Assembly (NCBI RefSeq): GCF_900116515.1
Contig: NZ_FPBA01000028.1
Span: forward strand, 1 to 64,000
Direction of reading: 5' to 3'
DNA from: Geodermatophilus amargosae
GTDB taxonomy: Bacteria; Actinomycetota; Actinomycetes; Mycobacteriales; Geodermatophilaceae
Length of the DNA: 64,000 nucleotides
In this document: piece after piece, positions 9,537 through 22,426 of the stretch
Layout: every line of letters begins with the position of its first letter
Numbering within the stretch: the stretch's first letter is position 1
Made by a program: the position numbers and the translations under genes
The notes under the pieces: generated by a model
The model's input: only the letters and a program-made list of their open reading frames with translations
Told to the model about the DNA's origin: nothing
Database searches by the model: none

Positions 9537-9869
9537 ATGCTGCAGCCGGGCGGTCTCAGCTACATCGCCGGGCCGGTCATCGCGATCGTCGTCATGGTCC
9601 TGCTCGTGCTGTTCATGCGCTGGGCCTTCGGCGGGAACTCCACCGGCGGCATGCGCCGCGGCCGTCCCTCGCCCGCCGACGACGGCCTGCTCACCCGCGT
9701 GGCCACCCTGTCCCGCCGGGAGTCGGCGCTGGCGCTGCGCGCGGTGCTCTCCGACGCCGGGATCCGCTCGACGATCCGGTTCCCCGAGGCGCACCGCGCC
9801 GACGTCTTCGTCTTCCCGGAGGACGCCGCCCGCGCCCGCGAGCTGGCCGCCTCCTTTCCTGCGGCGTAG
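9537..9869 (+). CDS. Small membrane protein with a DUF2007-like tail
   Basis: 110 residues. One transmembrane helix (about residues 9-27, IAGPVIAIVVMVLLVLFM), then a cytoplasmic part with ALRAVLSDAGIRSTIR and VFVFPEDAARARELAA, the pattern of DUF2007 putative signalling domains. The ATG at 9537 has GAGGGGG upstream; the frame is open back to 9438 but with poorer starts. Divergent from the mutase gene and convergent with murA, leaving only 7 bp. Confidence 0.72.
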   Translation: MLQPGGLSYIAGPVIAIVVMVLLVLFMRWAFGGNSTGGMRRGRPSPADDGLLTRVATLSRRESALALRAVLSDAGIRSTIRFPEAHRADVFVFPEDAARARELAASFPAA

Positions 9870-9876
9870 CCGCGGC

Positions 9877-11157
9877 TCAGTCCGGGCGCTCGATCCGCTC
9901 GATCCCGGCGCCGAGGCCGCGCAGCAGGTCGACGAAGTCGGGGTAGCCGCGGTCGACGTGGTGCACGTCCTGCACCTCGGTCACCCCGTCGGTGAGCAGC
10001 CCGGCCAGGACCAGCCCGGCACCGGCGCGGATGTCGGTGGCCAGCACCGGCGCCGACGACAGCCGCTCGCGCCCGCGGACGACGGCGTGGTGGCCGTCGA
10101 TGCGCACGTCGGCGCCGAGGCGCACGAGCTCGTTGACGAACATGAAGCGGCCCTCGAACACGTTCTCGGTGATCAGGGCCGTGCCGGTGGACACCGCGGC
10201 CAGCGCGACCGCCATCGGCTGCAGGTCGGTGGGGAACCCGGGGAAGGGCAGCGTGACGACGTCGACCCCGCGCGGGCGCTCGTCCATCGCGACCCGGATG
10301 CCGTCCTCCACCACCTCGACGGTGGCGCCGGCGCTGACCAGCTTGTCCAGCGGGACGGCGAGGTGCTGGGGCAGGGCCCGCTCGACGACGACGTCGCCGC
10401 GGGTCATCACCGCCCCGATCGCCCAGGTCCCGGCCACGATCCGGTCGGGCACCGTCGAGTAGGTGACCGGCGCGAGAGAGTCGACGCCCTCGATCGTGAG
10501 CGTGGAGGTGCCGGCGCCGTCGATGCGCGCGCCCATCGCGGTGAGCATCGAGCAGATGTCGACGATCTCCGGCTCGCGGGCGGCGTTGTCGATGACCGTC
10601 GTCCCCTCGGCCAGGACCGCGGCCATCAGCAGGTTCTCGGTGGCGCCGACCGACGGGAAGTCCAGCCAGATCGACGTGCCCTTGAGGCGCGGGGCGGTGG
10701 CGACGAGGAAGCCGTGCTCGCTGTGGATCGAGGCGCCGAGCCGCTCGAGGCCGGAGATGTGCATGTCCAGGCCGCGCGAGCCGATCGCGTCGCCGCCCGG
10801 GAGAGCGACCCGGGCGCTGCCGCGGCGGGCGACCAGGGGGCCGAGCACGCTGATCGAGGCGCGCATCTTGCGCACGAGGTCGTAGTCGGTCTCGGTGTCG
10901 GGGTCCTCCGGGACGTCGACGACGACCCGTCCCCCGCCGCCGGGCTTCCCGGACCGCTCGTAGGTGACGCCGCAGCCGAGGCGGCGCAGCACCTCGCTCA
11001 TGATCGCGACGTCGAGGATGTCGGGGACCTCGTCGATCGTCGTACGCCCGGCCGCCAGCAGCGCGGCCGCCATGAGCTTGAGGGCACTGTTCTTCGCCCC
11101 CGTGACCCGCACGCGTCCGGTCAGGGCCGTGCCGCCGGTCACCTCGAAGCACTGCAC
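9877..11157 (-). CDS. murA: UDP-N-acetylglucosamine 1-carboxyvinyltransferase MurA, with Asp at the fosfomycin-target position
   Basis: Transfers enolpyruvate from PEP to UDP-GlcNAc, the first committed step of peptidoglycan synthesis, in the cytoplasm. 426 residues, normal for the family. The start [17 protein letters not shown] holds the substrate-binding Lys-Asn pair. The catalytic loop reads [19 protein letters not shown]; Asp123 stands where Escherichia coli has Cys115. The same Cys-to-Asp change in mycobacteria gives intrinsic fosfomycin resistance (established knowledge). GTG start at 11157. It is divergent from the adenosyltransferase gene. Having murA near the ATP synthase genes is a common actinobacterial arrangement. 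Confidence 0.96.
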   Translation of the reverse strand: MQCFEVTGGTALTGRVRVTGAKNSALKLMAAALLAAGRTTIDEVPDILDVAIMSEVLRRLGCGVTYERSGKPGGGGRVVVDVPEDPDTETDYDLVRKMRASISVLGPLVARRGSARVALPGGDAIGSRGLDMHISGLERLGASIHSEHGFLVATAPRLKGTSIWLDFPSVGATENLLMAAVLAEGTTVIDNAAREPEIVDICSMLTAMGARIDGAGTSTLTIEGVDSLAPVTYSTVPDRIVAGTWAIGAVMTRGDVVVERALPQHLAVPLDKLVSAGATVEVVEDGIRVAMDERPRGVDVVTLPFPGFPTDLQPMAVALAAVSTGTALITENVFEGRFMFVNELVRLGADVRIDGHHAVVRGRERLSSAPVLATDIRAGAGLVLAGLLTDGVTEVQDVHHVDRGYPDFVDLLRGLGAGIERIERPD

Positions 11158-11247
11158 CGGGCCACCCTACGGCGGCCGCGCGGACGGCTCCGGTCAGCGT
11201 CCCGGGCCCGGGGGCACGCGCCGCAGCACCGCCTAGGCTCAGGGACC

Positions 11248-11850
11248 ATGACAGTCCGGCTCACCCGCATCTACACGAAGACCGGAGACGCCGGGCAGAC
11301 GCACCTCGGCGACATGAGCCGGGTGACCAAGACCGACCCGCGGCTGATCGCCTACGCCGACGTCGACGAGGCCAACAGCGTGCTCGGCCTGGCGCTGGCG
11401 CTCGGGTCGCCGTCCGAGGACGTGGTCAGGCTCGTGCGCAGCGTGCAGAACGACCTGTTCGACGTCGGCGCCGACCTGTCCACGCCCGTGGTGCCCGACC
11501 CCGCGCACCCGCCGCTGCGGGTGACCGCCGCCTACACCGAGCGGCTCGAGGTGGCGTGCGACGAGCACAACGAGGCGCTGCCTCCACTGACCAGTTTCGT
11601 GCTGCCCGGCGGGACGGCGCTGGCGGCGCTGCTGCACCAGGCGCGCGTGGTCGTCCGGCGGGCCGAGCGCAGCGTGTGGGCGCTGCTGGAGGCCGACGGC
11701 GGGCGCACCAACGCCGAGACCGCGCGCTACCTCAACCGGCTGTCGGACCTGCTGTTCATCCTCGCCCGCGAGGCCAACCCGGACGGCGACGTGCTGTGGG
11801 AGCCCGGAGCGCACAGCGGCGTGCACGCCCAGCGGGCCGCCAGAACCTGA
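11248..11850 (+). CDS. PduO-type ATP:cob(I)alamin adenosyltransferase
   Basis: Makes adenosylcobalamin from cob(I)alamin and ATP. 200 residues. Family signatures are IYTKTGDAGQTHLGD at the N-terminus (ATP-binding loop), YADVDEANSVLG, FVLPGGTALAALLHQARVVVRRAER and the C-terminal YLNRLSDLLFILARE. TAGGCT at 11234-11239 is positioned as a -10 box just 9 bp before the ATG, so transcription could start at or next to the start codon. The mutase at 7392-9410 is a plausible customer for its product. Confidence 0.92.
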   Translation: MTVRLTRIYTKTGDAGQTHLGDMSRVTKTDPRLIAYADVDEANSVLGLALALGSPSEDVVRLVRSVQNDLFDVGADLSTPVVPDPAHPPLRVTAAYTERLEVACDEHNEALPPLTSFVLPGGTALAALLHQARVVVRRAERSVWALLEADGGRTNAETARYLNRLSDLLFILAREANPDGDVLWEPGAHSGVHAQRAART

Positions 11851-11857
11851 GGAGGGA

Positions 11858-12259
11858 CTAGCGGATGGGTGGGGCGGACTCCACCCAGGACAGGAAGCCG
11901 GTGACGGTCGAGAGGTCCATGGCCAGCTCGGTGGGCCCGCGGTTGGTGTCGCAGCGGAGGACGACGGCGTCGTCGGGCAGGGCGACGTCGTCGCGGCCCG
12001 GCCCCCGCCGGCTCTCGACGTGCACCTCGGTGCGGCACAACCGCTGCTGAGGGCGTACCGACAGCGACACGGCCCGGTACCAGAGCAGCGCGTCCCCGCC
12101 GTACCAGGCGACGCCCACCGACCACCGGGAGCTCCCGGCCGGACGCAGCCACATGGTCACCGCGCCGAGCCCGGAGAGCAGGAAGCGGCGGCGGATCAGG
12201 AAGGCGACCACCAGGACGACGACCAGCACCCCGGCGAGGACGAGGAGGGCGGTGGTCAC
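11858..12259 (-). CDS. DUF2550 membrane protein
   Basis: 133 residues with one N-terminal transmembrane helix (LLVLAGVLVVVLVVAFLI) followed by an arginine-rich stretch, so the remainder probably lies in the cytoplasm. The middle contains WSVGVAWYGGDALLWYRAVSLS and the end LSTVTGFLSWVESAPPIR, the pattern of the DUF2550 family. In mycobacteria a DUF2550 gene likewise lies between atpC and murA, which supports the call. It is 30 bp downstream of atpC on the same strand and probably shares its transcript. Function unknown. Confidence 0.83.
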   Translation of the reverse strand: MTTALLVLAGVLVVVLVVAFLIRRRFLLSGLGAVTMWLRPAGSSRWSVGVAWYGGDALLWYRAVSLSVRPQQRLCRTEVHVESRRGPGRDDVALPDDAVVLRCDTNRGPTELAMDLSTVTGFLSWVESAPPIR

Positions 12260-12289
12260 CGGCGGGTCGGCGGTCGCGGTCCGGTCGGG

Positions 12290-12679
12290 TCAGTCGCCCT
12301 GACCGGCGGCCCGCAGGCGGGACTGCGCGCGGCGGGCGGCGGCGAGGGCCTCGGGGTCGTCGCCGGCCTGCTCGGCGCGGCGCAGCGCCTCGCGGGCGCG
12401 CTCGACGTCGATCTCGGAGGCGATCTCCGCCGTCTCGGCGAGGATGGACACGCCCTGCGGCGTCACGGAGAGGAAGCCCCCGTGGGCGGCGGCGACGACG
12501 TCCTGGCCCTCGGTCGTGCGGATGGTGACCACGCCGCCGGGCGCGAGCTCGCCGAGCAGCGGGGCGTGGCTGGGCAGGACGCCGATCTCGCCCTCGGTCG
12601 TGCGGGCGATGACCATGCTGGCCTCACCGGACCAGATGGTCCTCTCGACGGCCACCAACTCGACCTGCAGGGTCGCCAC
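12290..12679 (-). CDS. atpC: ATP synthase F1 subunit epsilon
   Basis: 129 residues. The N-terminal beta-sandwich shows [27 protein letters not shown] in part, with [18 protein letters not shown] as the family signature, and the C-terminal two-helix region ends at LRAAGQGD. Epsilon joins gamma in the central stalk and can inhibit ATP hydrolysis. Unusually it does not directly follow atpD: about 600 bp with a strong hairpin and a small ORF separate the two. Confidence 0.94.
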   Translation of the reverse strand: MATLQVELVAVERTIWSGEASMVIARTTEGEIGVLPSHAPLLGELAPGGVVTIRTTEGQDVVAAAHGGFLSVTPQGVSILAETAEIASEIDVERAREALRRAEQAGDDPEALAAARRAQSRLRAAGQGD

Positions 12680-12820
12680 GACACTCCTCCGGGTCCACCG
12701 ACGAGCGGTGCTGGGACGCCGGCCGGGAAGCGGGCGCGGCGACGGTCGTCCTCACTCTAGCCGCGGGTCCGGGCGTGTCCGGCGCGGGTCGCCCGGCGGT
12801 CACCCGCCCGGGCGGCCGGG

Positions 12821-13033
12821 CTACGACGCGCGACGGTAGAGCAGCGTCCAGCGCCCGACGCGCACCCACGGGTGGCGCACGCTGGAGGCCGGGGCCCAGT
12901 CCTCGGTGTCGTAGGAGATGTCCTGGACGGAGGACACGACTGCCGACGGCGGCCAGGTCCACCCGGGGTCGGCGGTCCCCGCCGGCAGGCGGGTCACCGT
13001 GCCGTCGAAGCTGGTCGCATCCAGCCAGTCCAT
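12821..13033 (-). CDS. Small hypothetical protein between atpD and atpC
   Basis: 70 residues starting MDWLDATSFDGTVTRLP and ending VRVGRWTLLYRRAS. It is rich in tryptophan (W3 and a WTWPP motif), has no cysteine and no membrane helix. I chose the ATG at 13033 because AGGAG stands 7-8 bases upstream; the frame is open to 13168 without a ribosome site. I do not recognise a family. Its position inside the ATP synthase cluster and on the same strand suggests it is transcribed with atpC. It could also be a recent insertion. Confidence 0.5.
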   Translation of the reverse strand: MDWLDATSFDGTVTRLPAGTADPGWTWPPSAVVSSVQDISYDTEDWAPASSVRHPWVRVGRWTLLYRRAS

Positions 13034-13228
13034 CGTCGTCTCCTGCGCGGCACGTCCGGTCCCTCCGGGCGCCATCTGCTCGATCGGCAGCGAGGTTCCC
13101 GCTCTTGAGGGTGTGTCGGGAAGCCCACTGCCCATCTCGGCGGTGAGGTCAACCCCTCCGGGTGTCACCGCCGGGCACGTCCCGACGCTGCGTCACCGGT
13201 CGGGCACGCACCCGCAGTCCCGGGACGC

Positions 13229-13268
13229 ACGACGGCCGGGCACCCCCGAAGGGGCACCCGGCCGTCGT
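13229..13268 (-). terminator. Strong hairpin after atpD
   Basis: A perfect 12-bp stem (13229-13240 with 13257-13268) whose loop contains a further 4-bp stem (CCCC-GAA-GGGG). It begins 17 bp after the atpD stop on the minus strand. No T-run follows, as is usual for actinobacterial terminators. It lies between atpD and the small ORF/atpC. Confidence 0.7.
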
Positions 13269-13285
13269 CACGCTCCGGTGGAGCC

Positions 13286-15729
<2,444 letters not shown>

Positions 15730-15730
15730 G

Positions 15731-17446
<1,716 letters not shown>

Positions 17447-17501
17447 GGCGCGCGTCCTCTTCCCTGCTGGGTCGTGAGTCTGTGGTTCTGGGGTGGTCGC
17501 G

Positions 17502-18320
17502 TCAGCCGGCGAGCCGGCGGCCCGCGACCTCGAGCCGGTTGGCGATGCTGCCGTCGATGACCTCGTCGCCGACGCGCACGATCAGGCCGCCGAGGACCTC
17601 GGGGTCGACGGTCACCTGCAGACCGATCGTCCGCCCGTAGATGCGGCCGAGCACCTCACGCAGCCGCTGCTCCTGCGGCGCGGACAGCGGCACCGCCGTC
17701 GTCACGTGGGCGACCGACCGGCCACGCCGGGCGGAGGCCGCCTCGGAGAGGCGCTCGACACGGACCTCGGCGTTGCCCACGTGCCGGGCGGTCAGCGAGT
17801 TCCGCACCAGCTGCTCGGTGACGGGGCTGACCCGGCCCGACAGCAGCCGGTCCAGCAGCGCCGCCCGGCCCTCGGCCGGGGCCGCGTCGTCGGAGAGGAT
17901 GCGGGACAGCTGCGGGTCGCCGCCGACGATCCGGCCGAACCGGAACAGCTCGTCCTCGACGCCCTCGAGCTCGCCCCGGGCCTCCGCCGCGTCCAGGGCG
18001 GTGTCCGTGGCGAGCGTCTCGACGGCCTCGACCAGGTCGAGCGGCCGCGACCAGCGCTGCCGGGCGACGGTCTCGACCAGGTCGACGGCGGCGGCCGAGA
18101 CGCGGCTGTCGAAGATCCGGTGGGCGAGGCCGGCCCGGTCGGCCGGCTTGCCCGCCGGGTCCGACAGCGCCCGGCGCAGCGCGACGTGCCCGTCGAGCAG
18201 CCGCGCGACGGCGAACAGCTCGTCGGCCAGCGCCAGCAGCCCCGGACCGGCGGCACCGCTGGTGGTCTCCGCCAGGCGCTCGCGGCTGGCGATGAGCGCC
18301 GCCCGGCTGGAGGCGTCCAT
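17502..18320 (-). CDS. atpH: ATP synthase F1 subunit delta
   Basis: Peripheral-stalk subunit of the OSCP type, 272 residues, the long form usual in actinobacteria. The C-terminal signature [26 protein letters not shown] is present in part (read as [14 protein letters not shown]). ATG at 18320 overlaps the atpF stop (ATGA), which indicates translational coupling. Confidence 0.95.
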   Translation of the reverse strand: MDASSRAALIASRERLAETTSGAAGPGLLALADELFAVARLLDGHVALRRALSDPAGKPADRAGLAHRIFDSRVSAAAVDLVETVARQRWSRPLDLVEAVETLATDTALDAAEARGELEGVEDELFRFGRIVGGDPQLSRILSDDAAPAEGRAALLDRLLSGRVSPVTEQLVRNSLTARHVGNAEVRVERLSEAASARRGRSVAHVTTAVPLSAPQEQRLREVLGRIYGRTIGLQVTVDPEVLGGLIVRVGDEVIDGSIANRLEVAGRRLAG

Positions 18321-18901
18321 CAGCGGTCGCCGCCGGGGACGAACACCGTGCTGCCGGTGCGGCCGTCGGAGGCGCCGCCCCCGGACATGCCGTCGAGGTC
18401 GTCGAGGAACCGGTCGACGGTGCCGCGACGGCGGGACTCGTCCTCCAGGGACTCCCCCACCACGCGGCCGGCGAGGTCGACGGCGAGTGCGCCGATCTGG
18501 CCGCGCAGCTCGTTGATGACCGACTGCCGGTTGGCGGCCAGCTGCTCCTCGCCGCGGGCGACGATGCGCGCCGACTCCTCCTGCGCCTGGGTCCGCAGCT
18601 CCTCGAGGATCTGCTGGCCCTCCGCGCGGGCCTGGTCCCGGATCTGCGCGGCCTCGGTGCGGGCCTCGGCCAGCTGCGCGCGGTACTGCTCCAGCGCGGC
18701 CTTGGCCTCGGCCTGCATGGCCTCCGCCCGCTCGATCCCGCCCTCGATCGCCTCGCGGCGGGCCCGGAAGACCTGCTCGAAGCGCGGTGCGATGAACTTG
18801 AAGAAGACGAACATCACGACCGCGAAGGCGATCAGGCCGATGATGATCTCGCCGAGCGGCGGCAGGAGCGGGTTGGCGCTCTCCGCAGCGAGGATGCTCA
18901 T
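18320..18901 (-). CDS. atpF: ATP synthase Fo subunit b
   Basis: 193 residues: one N-terminal transmembrane helix (IIIGLIAFAVVMFVFFKFI, about residues 18-36), then a long charged coiled coil (EAIEGGIERAEAMQAEAKAALEQYRAQ in part) that forms the peripheral stalk, then a serine/glycine-rich end. Overlaps atpH by one codon and follows atpE by about 50 bp. Confidence 0.96.
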   Translation of the reverse strand: MSILAAESANPLLPPLGEIIIGLIAFAVVMFVFFKFIAPRFEQVFRARREAIEGGIERAEAMQAEAKAALEQYRAQLAEARTEAAQIRDQARAEGQQILEELRTQAQEESARIVARGEEQLAANRQSVINELRGQIGALAVDLAGRVVGESLEDESRRRGTVDRFLDDLDGMSGGGASDGRTGSTVFVPGGDR

Positions 18902-18950
18902 GGTCTCAGTGTCCTGTCTCGATGTCGCCGTCCGTACCCGGAGGGACGGA

Positions 18951-19178
18951 TCAGGTGCCGTAGACGAAGGGGACGACGAAGCCGATCAGCGCGAGGGCCT
19001 CGGAGAGGGCGAACCCGAGGAAGGCGTAGGTGCGGGTCAGGCCGGCCGACTCGGGCTGGCGGGCGGTGGCCTGGATGTAGGCCGCCCAGACGATGCCGAC
19101 GCCGATGCCCGGGCCGATCGCCGCGAGGCCGTAGCCCACGGAGCCGATGCTGCCGTTCAGCTCAGCGAGAAGATCCAT
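18951..19178 (-). CDS. atpE: ATP synthase Fo subunit c
   Basis: 75 residues in two transmembrane helices. The first has the packed glycine motif GLAAIGPGIGVGIVWA, the loop contains ATARQPES, and the second has ALSEALALIGFVVPF, in which the glutamate of SEAL is the proton carrier. No motif for sodium specificity is seen. Confidence 0.97.
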   Translation of the reverse strand: MDLLAELNGSIGSVGYGLAAIGPGIGVGIVWAAYIQATARQPESAGLTRTYAFLGFALSEALALIGFVVPFVYGT

Positions 19179-19202
19179 GTCGGGGTGTTCCTCCTGTGTC
19201 GT

Positions 19203-19221
19203 CGCCCGGGACGTCCGGGCG
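19203..19221. repeat. Short inverted repeat between atpB and atpE
   Basis: A 7-bp perfect stem (19203-19209 with 19215-19221) and a 5-base loop in the 91-bp gap before atpE. It could be an RNA stem that shapes the relative yield of subunit c; this is inference. Confidence 0.35.
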
Positions 19222-19269
19222 GCTTGCGGGGGTCGTGCGGGTGGTGCGGTCGGGGGGCGGGTCAGGCCG

Positions 19270-20100
19270 TCAGTGCTCGGCCTCGATCGAGCCGTTGAGG
19301 TAGGTCCCCATCAGCACGGTGAAGACGTAGGCCTGCAGGAAGATCACCAGCAGCTCGAAGAACGTCATCACGATCGCCATCAGCGCCGAGATGGGCCCGA
19401 AGACGATCGAGAAGTTGTCGCGGCTGAACAGGTAGACCGCGCCGAGGGAGAAGACGACCAGCAGCATGTGGCCGGCGAACATGTTCGCGAAGAGCCGGAC
19501 CGCGAGGGTGAACGGCCGCACGATGAAGTTCTGCAGGATCTCGATCGGGGTCACCAGGACGTACATCGCCTTGGGCACACCGGGCAGGAACAGGATGTCC
19601 TTGAAGTACTTGCCGGCGCCCTGCTCGCGGATGCCGATGTAGATGTAGAGCACCCAGCAGATCAGGGCGAGGACCAGCGGGAACGCGAACTTCGACATCG
19701 GCGAGATCTGCGCCAGCGGCAGGATCGACATGAAGTTGTTCGCGAGGATGAAGAAGAACAGCGACGCGAGGAACGGCGCGAACGGGATGCCCCGGGGACC
19801 GACGACGTCGCGGGCGATGCCGTCGCGGACCAGCGAGTAGCCGCTCTCGCCGACGAACTGCAGCTTGCCCGGCACGATCTGGGGCCTGCGCACCGTCATG
19901 ACCATGAACACGAGCATCGCGAGCGTGGCGAACCACAGGCCCAGCGTGATGCGGGTGATGGCGAAGTCGACGCCCAGGAGTGAGAACTCGGCGATCGGCT
20001 CGGGGTAGAACTCGCTGAGGCCGGGGGCCTGGAAGCCGTCCCCGCCGCCGCTCTCCTCGACCGCGAGCACGCCTGCGAGCGCGAGGGCGCTGGAGGTCAC
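19270..20100 (-). CDS. atpB: ATP synthase Fo subunit a
   Basis: 276 residues, multi-pass membrane protein that forms the proton half-channels. Recognised by FFFILANNFMSILPL, PFTLAVRLFANMFAGHMLL (the arginine is the essential residue of the a subunit) and FELLVIFLQAYVFTVLMGTYL near the end. The GTG at 20100 overlaps the stop of the upstream AtpI-like gene by 4 bp. Confidence 0.95.
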   Translation of the reverse strand: MTSSALALAGVLAVEESGGGDGFQAPGLSEFYPEPIAEFSLLGVDFAITRITLGLWFATLAMLVFMVMTVRRPQIVPGKLQFVGESGYSLVRDGIARDVVGPRGIPFAPFLASLFFFILANNFMSILPLAQISPMSKFAFPLVLALICWVLYIYIGIREQGAGKYFKDILFLPGVPKAMYVLVTPIEILQNFIVRPFTLAVRLFANMFAGHMLLVVFSLGAVYLFSRDNFSIVFGPISALMAIVMTFFELLVIFLQAYVFTVLMGTYLNGSIEAEH

Positions 20101-20423
20101 CGTTGTCCCTTCTGCGTCCTGGGCCGGCTCCGTCGTCCGCCCGGGGTCTTGCCGTCGTCCGTTGCCCCCGGTGCTGGGGGCAGGCCGCCGTACCGCGCGA
20201 CGACCAGGTAGATGGCCACCGAGATGCCCAGGAGGATGCCGACCGGCACGAACACCCGCGTGTCCAACCACCGGTCGAGCAACCACCCGGCTCCGCCCCA
20301 CACGGCCATCCCGGAGATCATCGTGCCGATGACCGCGTAACCGGTCTCGGCACCGCTGCCCTGAGAGGGTGCCCGCGCAGGTCGGGGCCGGGGCTCCCTA
20401 CGGGTGGGGTCGTCCTCGGCCAT
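20097..20423 (-). CDS. AtpI/AtpZ-like small membrane protein
   Basis: 108 residues with a charged, proline-rich N-terminus, two transmembrane helices (YAVIGTMISGMAVWGGAGWLL and VPVGILLGISVAIYLVV, shown in part) joined by DRWLDTRVF, and a basic tail. This is the pattern of the AtpZ/AtpI proteins encoded at the head of atp operons, which help magnesium supply or c-ring assembly. Its stop overlaps the atpB start. Confidence 0.75.
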   Translation of the reverse strand: MAEDDPTRREPRPRPARAPSQGSGAETGYAVIGTMISGMAVWGGAGWLLDRWLDTRVFVPVGILLGISVAIYLVVARYGGLPPAPGATDDGKTPGGRRSRPRTQKGQR

Positions 20424-20436
20424 CGCGGGGACACTA

Positions 20437-20913
20437 TCAGCCGCGTGTCGCGGTCCCGCCCGGTGCCGGGGGGACGGTCGCCTGACCGGGTGGTGCGGGC
20501 GGGGTCACGTAGTAGAGCTGGCGGGTCCACACCCACCGCAGCTGGACGCCGCTCCACAGCAGGGCCCCGACGACGACCGACCAGGCCATCGTCAGCCGGT
20601 CGAGCCAGCCGTCCTCCGGCAGGGCGCCCAGGACCCCGAAGAGCACGACCGCCTTGACGAAGAAGGTGCCCAGCGCCGCAGGCAGCGTGAAGGTCTCGTT
20701 GATCCGCCCCGCCCAGGCGATGACGACACCGGAGACGACGAAGAACGCCGTCACCACGAGCGCGCCGACCAGGACGCCCACGGCGTCGGCCCAGCCGGCC
20801 ACGACCCCCGCGACGAGCGCCGCGACGACGGCCACGGCTCCGGTGACCAGCGCGCCGACCTTGAGGAACGACAGGTCCCACGGGACCGGCGTCGCCGACC
20901 GCGGCGCGCTCAC
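20437..20913 (-). CDS. Four-helix membrane protein at the head of the ATP synthase operon
   Basis: 158 residues, about four transmembrane helices, with a GRINETFTLPAALGTFFVK loop and a proline-rich C-terminal tail. The GTG at 20913 overlaps the transferase stop by 4 bp. Mycobacteria have a comparable small membrane gene (the Rv1303 position) between the WecA-like gene and atpB, often called ATP synthase protein I. I rely on position and topology; there is no catalytic motif. Confidence 0.65.
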   Translation of the reverse strand: MSAPRSATPVPWDLSFLKVGALVTGAVAVVAALVAGVVAGWADAVGVLVGALVVTAFFVVSGVVIAWAGRINETFTLPAALGTFFVKAVVLFGVLGALPEDGWLDRLTMAWSVVVGALLWSGVQLRWVWTRQLYYVTPPAPPGQATVPPAPGGTATRG

Positions 20914-22229
20914 CGCACACCCCGGCCGGCACCGGCGGCCCGCGGGGCGGCCGGCCCGGGAGCCGGCCCGGACGGCGGCGCGGACGCCGGCGGCGTCGGC
21001 GACAGCGGCGCGCTGGTGGACGCCGTGGCACCGGCGGGCCGGCCGCCCGTGCGGTGGGCCCGGGCGGTCGGGTGGGCGGCGCGGCTGCGCCGGCGCTGGG
21101 CGGCGATCTCGGCGGCCCGAGCCTCGCGGGCCGCACGGCGGGCGTGCGGCCCGAGGACGACGACGACACCCACGACGAGCAGCACCCCGATCACGACGAG
21201 CAGCTCGACCGTCCCGCCGGTGACCGAGAGGGCCACCGCACCGAAGGACAGGAGAGCCGCCCAGAAGTACATGGTCAGCACCGCCCGGCGGTGCGAGTGT
21301 CCGATGGACAGCAGCCGGTGGTGCAGGTGCATCTTGTCCGGTGAGAACGGTGACTGTCCTCGCCGGGTCCGGCGGACGACGGCCAGGAGCAGGTCGATGA
21401 ACGGGATGAAGAGCACCGCCACCGGCACCAGCAGGGGCAGGGCCAGCGGCAGCAGGCTCGCGGCGGAGTCGAAGGACTGCGCGTCGACCCGGCCGGTGGC
21501 GCTCACCGCGGCGGCCGACAGCATCAGGCCGACGAGCATCGACCCGGAGTCGCCCATGAAGATCCGCGCCGGGCTGAAGTTGTGCGGCAGGAAGCCCAGG
21601 CAGGCCCCGGCGAGCACCGCCGTCACCAGGGCCGGGGCGCTGGCCACCTCGTCGTAGCCGACGCTGCTGAGGTTGTAGCTGTAGGCGAAGAAGGCCAGCG
21701 CGGCGATGGCCGAGACGCCGGCGGCCAGCCCGTCGAGGCCGTCGATGAAGTTGAGCGCGTTGACCGTCATGACGGTCAGCAGGATGGTCAGCGGAACGCC
21801 TACGTCCGGGCCGAAGGAGATGGTCCCGATGTCGGCGAACGGCAGGAACAGGAACGCCAGCTGGACGCCGAGCAGCACCATGACGCCGGCCGCGGCGATC
21901 TGCCCGGTCAGCTTGGTGAGCGCGTCGAGGCCGAACTTGTCGTCGAGGACGCCGAGCAGGCAGATGAGGCCGCCGGCGACCAGCACCGCGGCGGTCTGCG
22001 AGTCGTCGAAGGTGCGCTGCAGCGCCGGCAGGCGGGTGGCCACCATCACCGCCGCCGCCACGCCGAGGTACATCGCCACTCCCCCGCCGCGCGGGGTCGG
22101 GATGACGTGCACGTCGCGCTCGCGGGGCGCGGCCATCATGCGCAGCCGCACCGCCGCGATCCGCACGACCGGGGTGGCCAGGAAGGTGACCAGGCCCGCG
22201 GTGAGCAGGACGACGGCGTACTCGCGCAC
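20910..22229 (-). CDS. WecA/MraY-family undecaprenyl-phosphate sugar-1-phosphate transferase
   Basis: 439 residues with about 11 membrane helices. Family motifs appear in order: DVHVIPTPRGGGVAMYLG, GVLDDKFGLDALTKL (the Mg-binding Asp pair), NALNFIDGLDGLAAG, FMGDSGSMLVG and KMHLHHRLLSIGHSH. The C-terminal MHLHHRL motif marks the WecA/TagO branch that starts cell-wall glycan or linker synthesis by moving GlcNAc-1-P to the lipid carrier. A disordered alanine/proline/serine tail of about 70 residues follows. The gene is the mycobacterial wecA (Rv1302) equivalent by position. Confidence 0.9.
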   Translation of the reverse strand: MREYAVVLLTAGLVTFLATPVVRIAAVRLRMMAAPRERDVHVIPTPRGGGVAMYLGVAAAVMVATRLPALQRTFDDSQTAAVLVAGGLICLLGVLDDKFGLDALTKLTGQIAAAGVMVLLGVQLAFLFLPFADIGTISFGPDVGVPLTILLTVMTVNALNFIDGLDGLAAGVSAIAALAFFAYSYNLSSVGYDEVASAPALVTAVLAGACLGFLPHNFSPARIFMGDSGSMLVGLMLSAAAVSATGRVDAQSFDSAASLLPLALPLLVPVAVLFIPFIDLLLAVVRRTRRGQSPFSPDKMHLHHRLLSIGHSHRRAVLTMYFWAALLSFGAVALSVTGGTVELLVVIGVLLVVGVVVVLGPHARRAAREARAAEIAAQRRRSRAAHPTARAHRTGGRPAGATASTSAPLSPTPPASAPPSGPAPGPAAPRAAGAGRGVR

Positions 22230-22426
22230 GGCTCAGCCCTGGTGCAGACCGCGCAGGGTCCCGGCCGGGCGCGCAGCGGGCGTGCTCATCGCGACGGTGC
22301 TCCCGGAGGCGAGACGACGGGCGGACGGGACTGGCGGTGCCCCCACGGTATCCCCCCGTCACGGGACGGAGCGGGACCCGGAGCGCCCGGGCCCCGCTCC
22401 GGGTGTGCGGAGGACGGGGTCCCTAC

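Noticed and set aside
22233..22289. 18-codon ORF just upstream of the WecA-like gene that could be a leader peptide
   Set aside because: It lacks codon runs or RNA stems typical of attenuators, and its ribosome site is weak and distant.
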